Shown here: positions 15,333 through 15,421 of the stretch, one piece after another
Layout of the letters: every line of letters begins with the position of its first letter
How positions within the stretch are numbered: the first letter of the stretch is position 1
Assembly: GCF_937858865.1 (NCBI RefSeq)
Contig: NZ_CALLYO010000115.1
Location: forward strand, 1-15,421
From: an uncultured Amaricoccus sp.
GTDB taxonomy: Bacteria > Pseudomonadota > Alphaproteobacteria > Rhodobacterales > Rhodobacteraceae
Direction of reading: 5' to 3'
Length of the DNA: 15,421 bases
The notes under the pieces: generated by a model
Databases searched by the model: none
What the model was told of the DNA's origin: nothing
What the model saw: only the letters and a program-made list of their open reading frames with translations
Translations under genes and position numbers: made by a program

Positions 15333-15421
15333 GCGAAACTATACTTAAGTCATTGAGATAACTGCATTTCGTCGGGTTAAAACTTCGTGAAGCGCGGGCG
15401 GCGGTCAGACGATGCCGCCGC
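15333..15421. other. Non-coding end of the window, locally AT-rich
   Basis: No gene is recognised here. Bases 15336-15390 are clearly richer in A+T than the rest of the window. TTGAGA (15353-15358) and TTAAAA (15377-15382) at 18-nt spacing are a weak plus-strand promoter candidate for whatever lies beyond. From 15391 the sequence turns GC-rich again and could be coding on either strand, but too little is visible to say. Confidence 0.4.

Noticed and set aside
15404..15421. 3' end of a convergent minus-strand gene (TCA at 15404-15406)
   Set aside because: Only five codons would be visible, too few to support a coding call.

Overview
The window is about 15.4 kb of very GC-rich DNA (roughly 70% G+C judged by eye) from what is most likely a Gram-negative proteobacterium, probably an alphaproteobacterium. 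This rests on the E. coli-type respiratory formate dehydrogenase, the E. coli-like bacterial SECIS and tRNA-Sec, the Tat signals and the extreme GC codon bias. I cannot assign a genus. There are no mobile elements, CRISPR arrays or rRNA genes.

Left part (1-1673, minus strand): a two-gene unit encoding an exported TlpA-type thioredoxin and a Tat-exported transglutaminase-like cysteine protein, ending in a strong GC hairpin at the window edge. It is divergent from selD. The 90-bp divergent region holds a perfect inverted repeat (TGTCAAC-N8-GTTGACA) that contains two opposed TTGACA boxes.

Centre (1764-13013, plus strand): an almost complete selenocysteine and formate-respiration module. Its order is selD; a 272-bp regulatory gap; fdnG, whose in-frame UGA (Sec200) is followed by a well-formed SECIS hairpin; fdnH; fdnI; a 24-nt perfect hairpin; fdhE; selA; a Sel1-repeat protein; selB; and selC (tRNA-Sec). 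SelD makes selenophosphate, SelA converts Ser-tRNA-Sec to Sec-tRNA-Sec, and SelB delivers it at the SECIS. The product needed is the selenocysteine of FdnG. FdnGHI then oxidises formate in the periplasm and passes electrons to quinone, and FdhE assists maturation. Genes from fdnH/fdnI and from fdhE onward overlap by 1-4 nt, so they look translationally coupled. FdhD and the Mo-cofactor genes are not in the window.

Most striking point: the 96-nt selC gene lies wholly inside the uninterrupted selB reading frame, as exactly 32 in-frame codons. The selB stop then overlaps the next gene's start as ATGA. RNase P maturation of the tRNA from this transcript would remove the selB stop codon.

Right part (13010-15317, plus strand): the operon continues without a break into five small genes. 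They are a helical protein of unknown function, a second unknown protein, a lipoate-ligase-family protein, a DsrE-like protein and a GcvH-like lipoyl carrier. This set recalls the accessory genes of the lipoate-dependent sulfur-oxidation (sHdr/LbpA) pathway, but no Hdr genes are present here and it is tied to selenoprotein and formate-dehydrogenase genes. It is the best candidate for an undescribed system. The last ~100 bases are relatively AT-rich, with a hairpin across the last stop codon and no recognisable gene.
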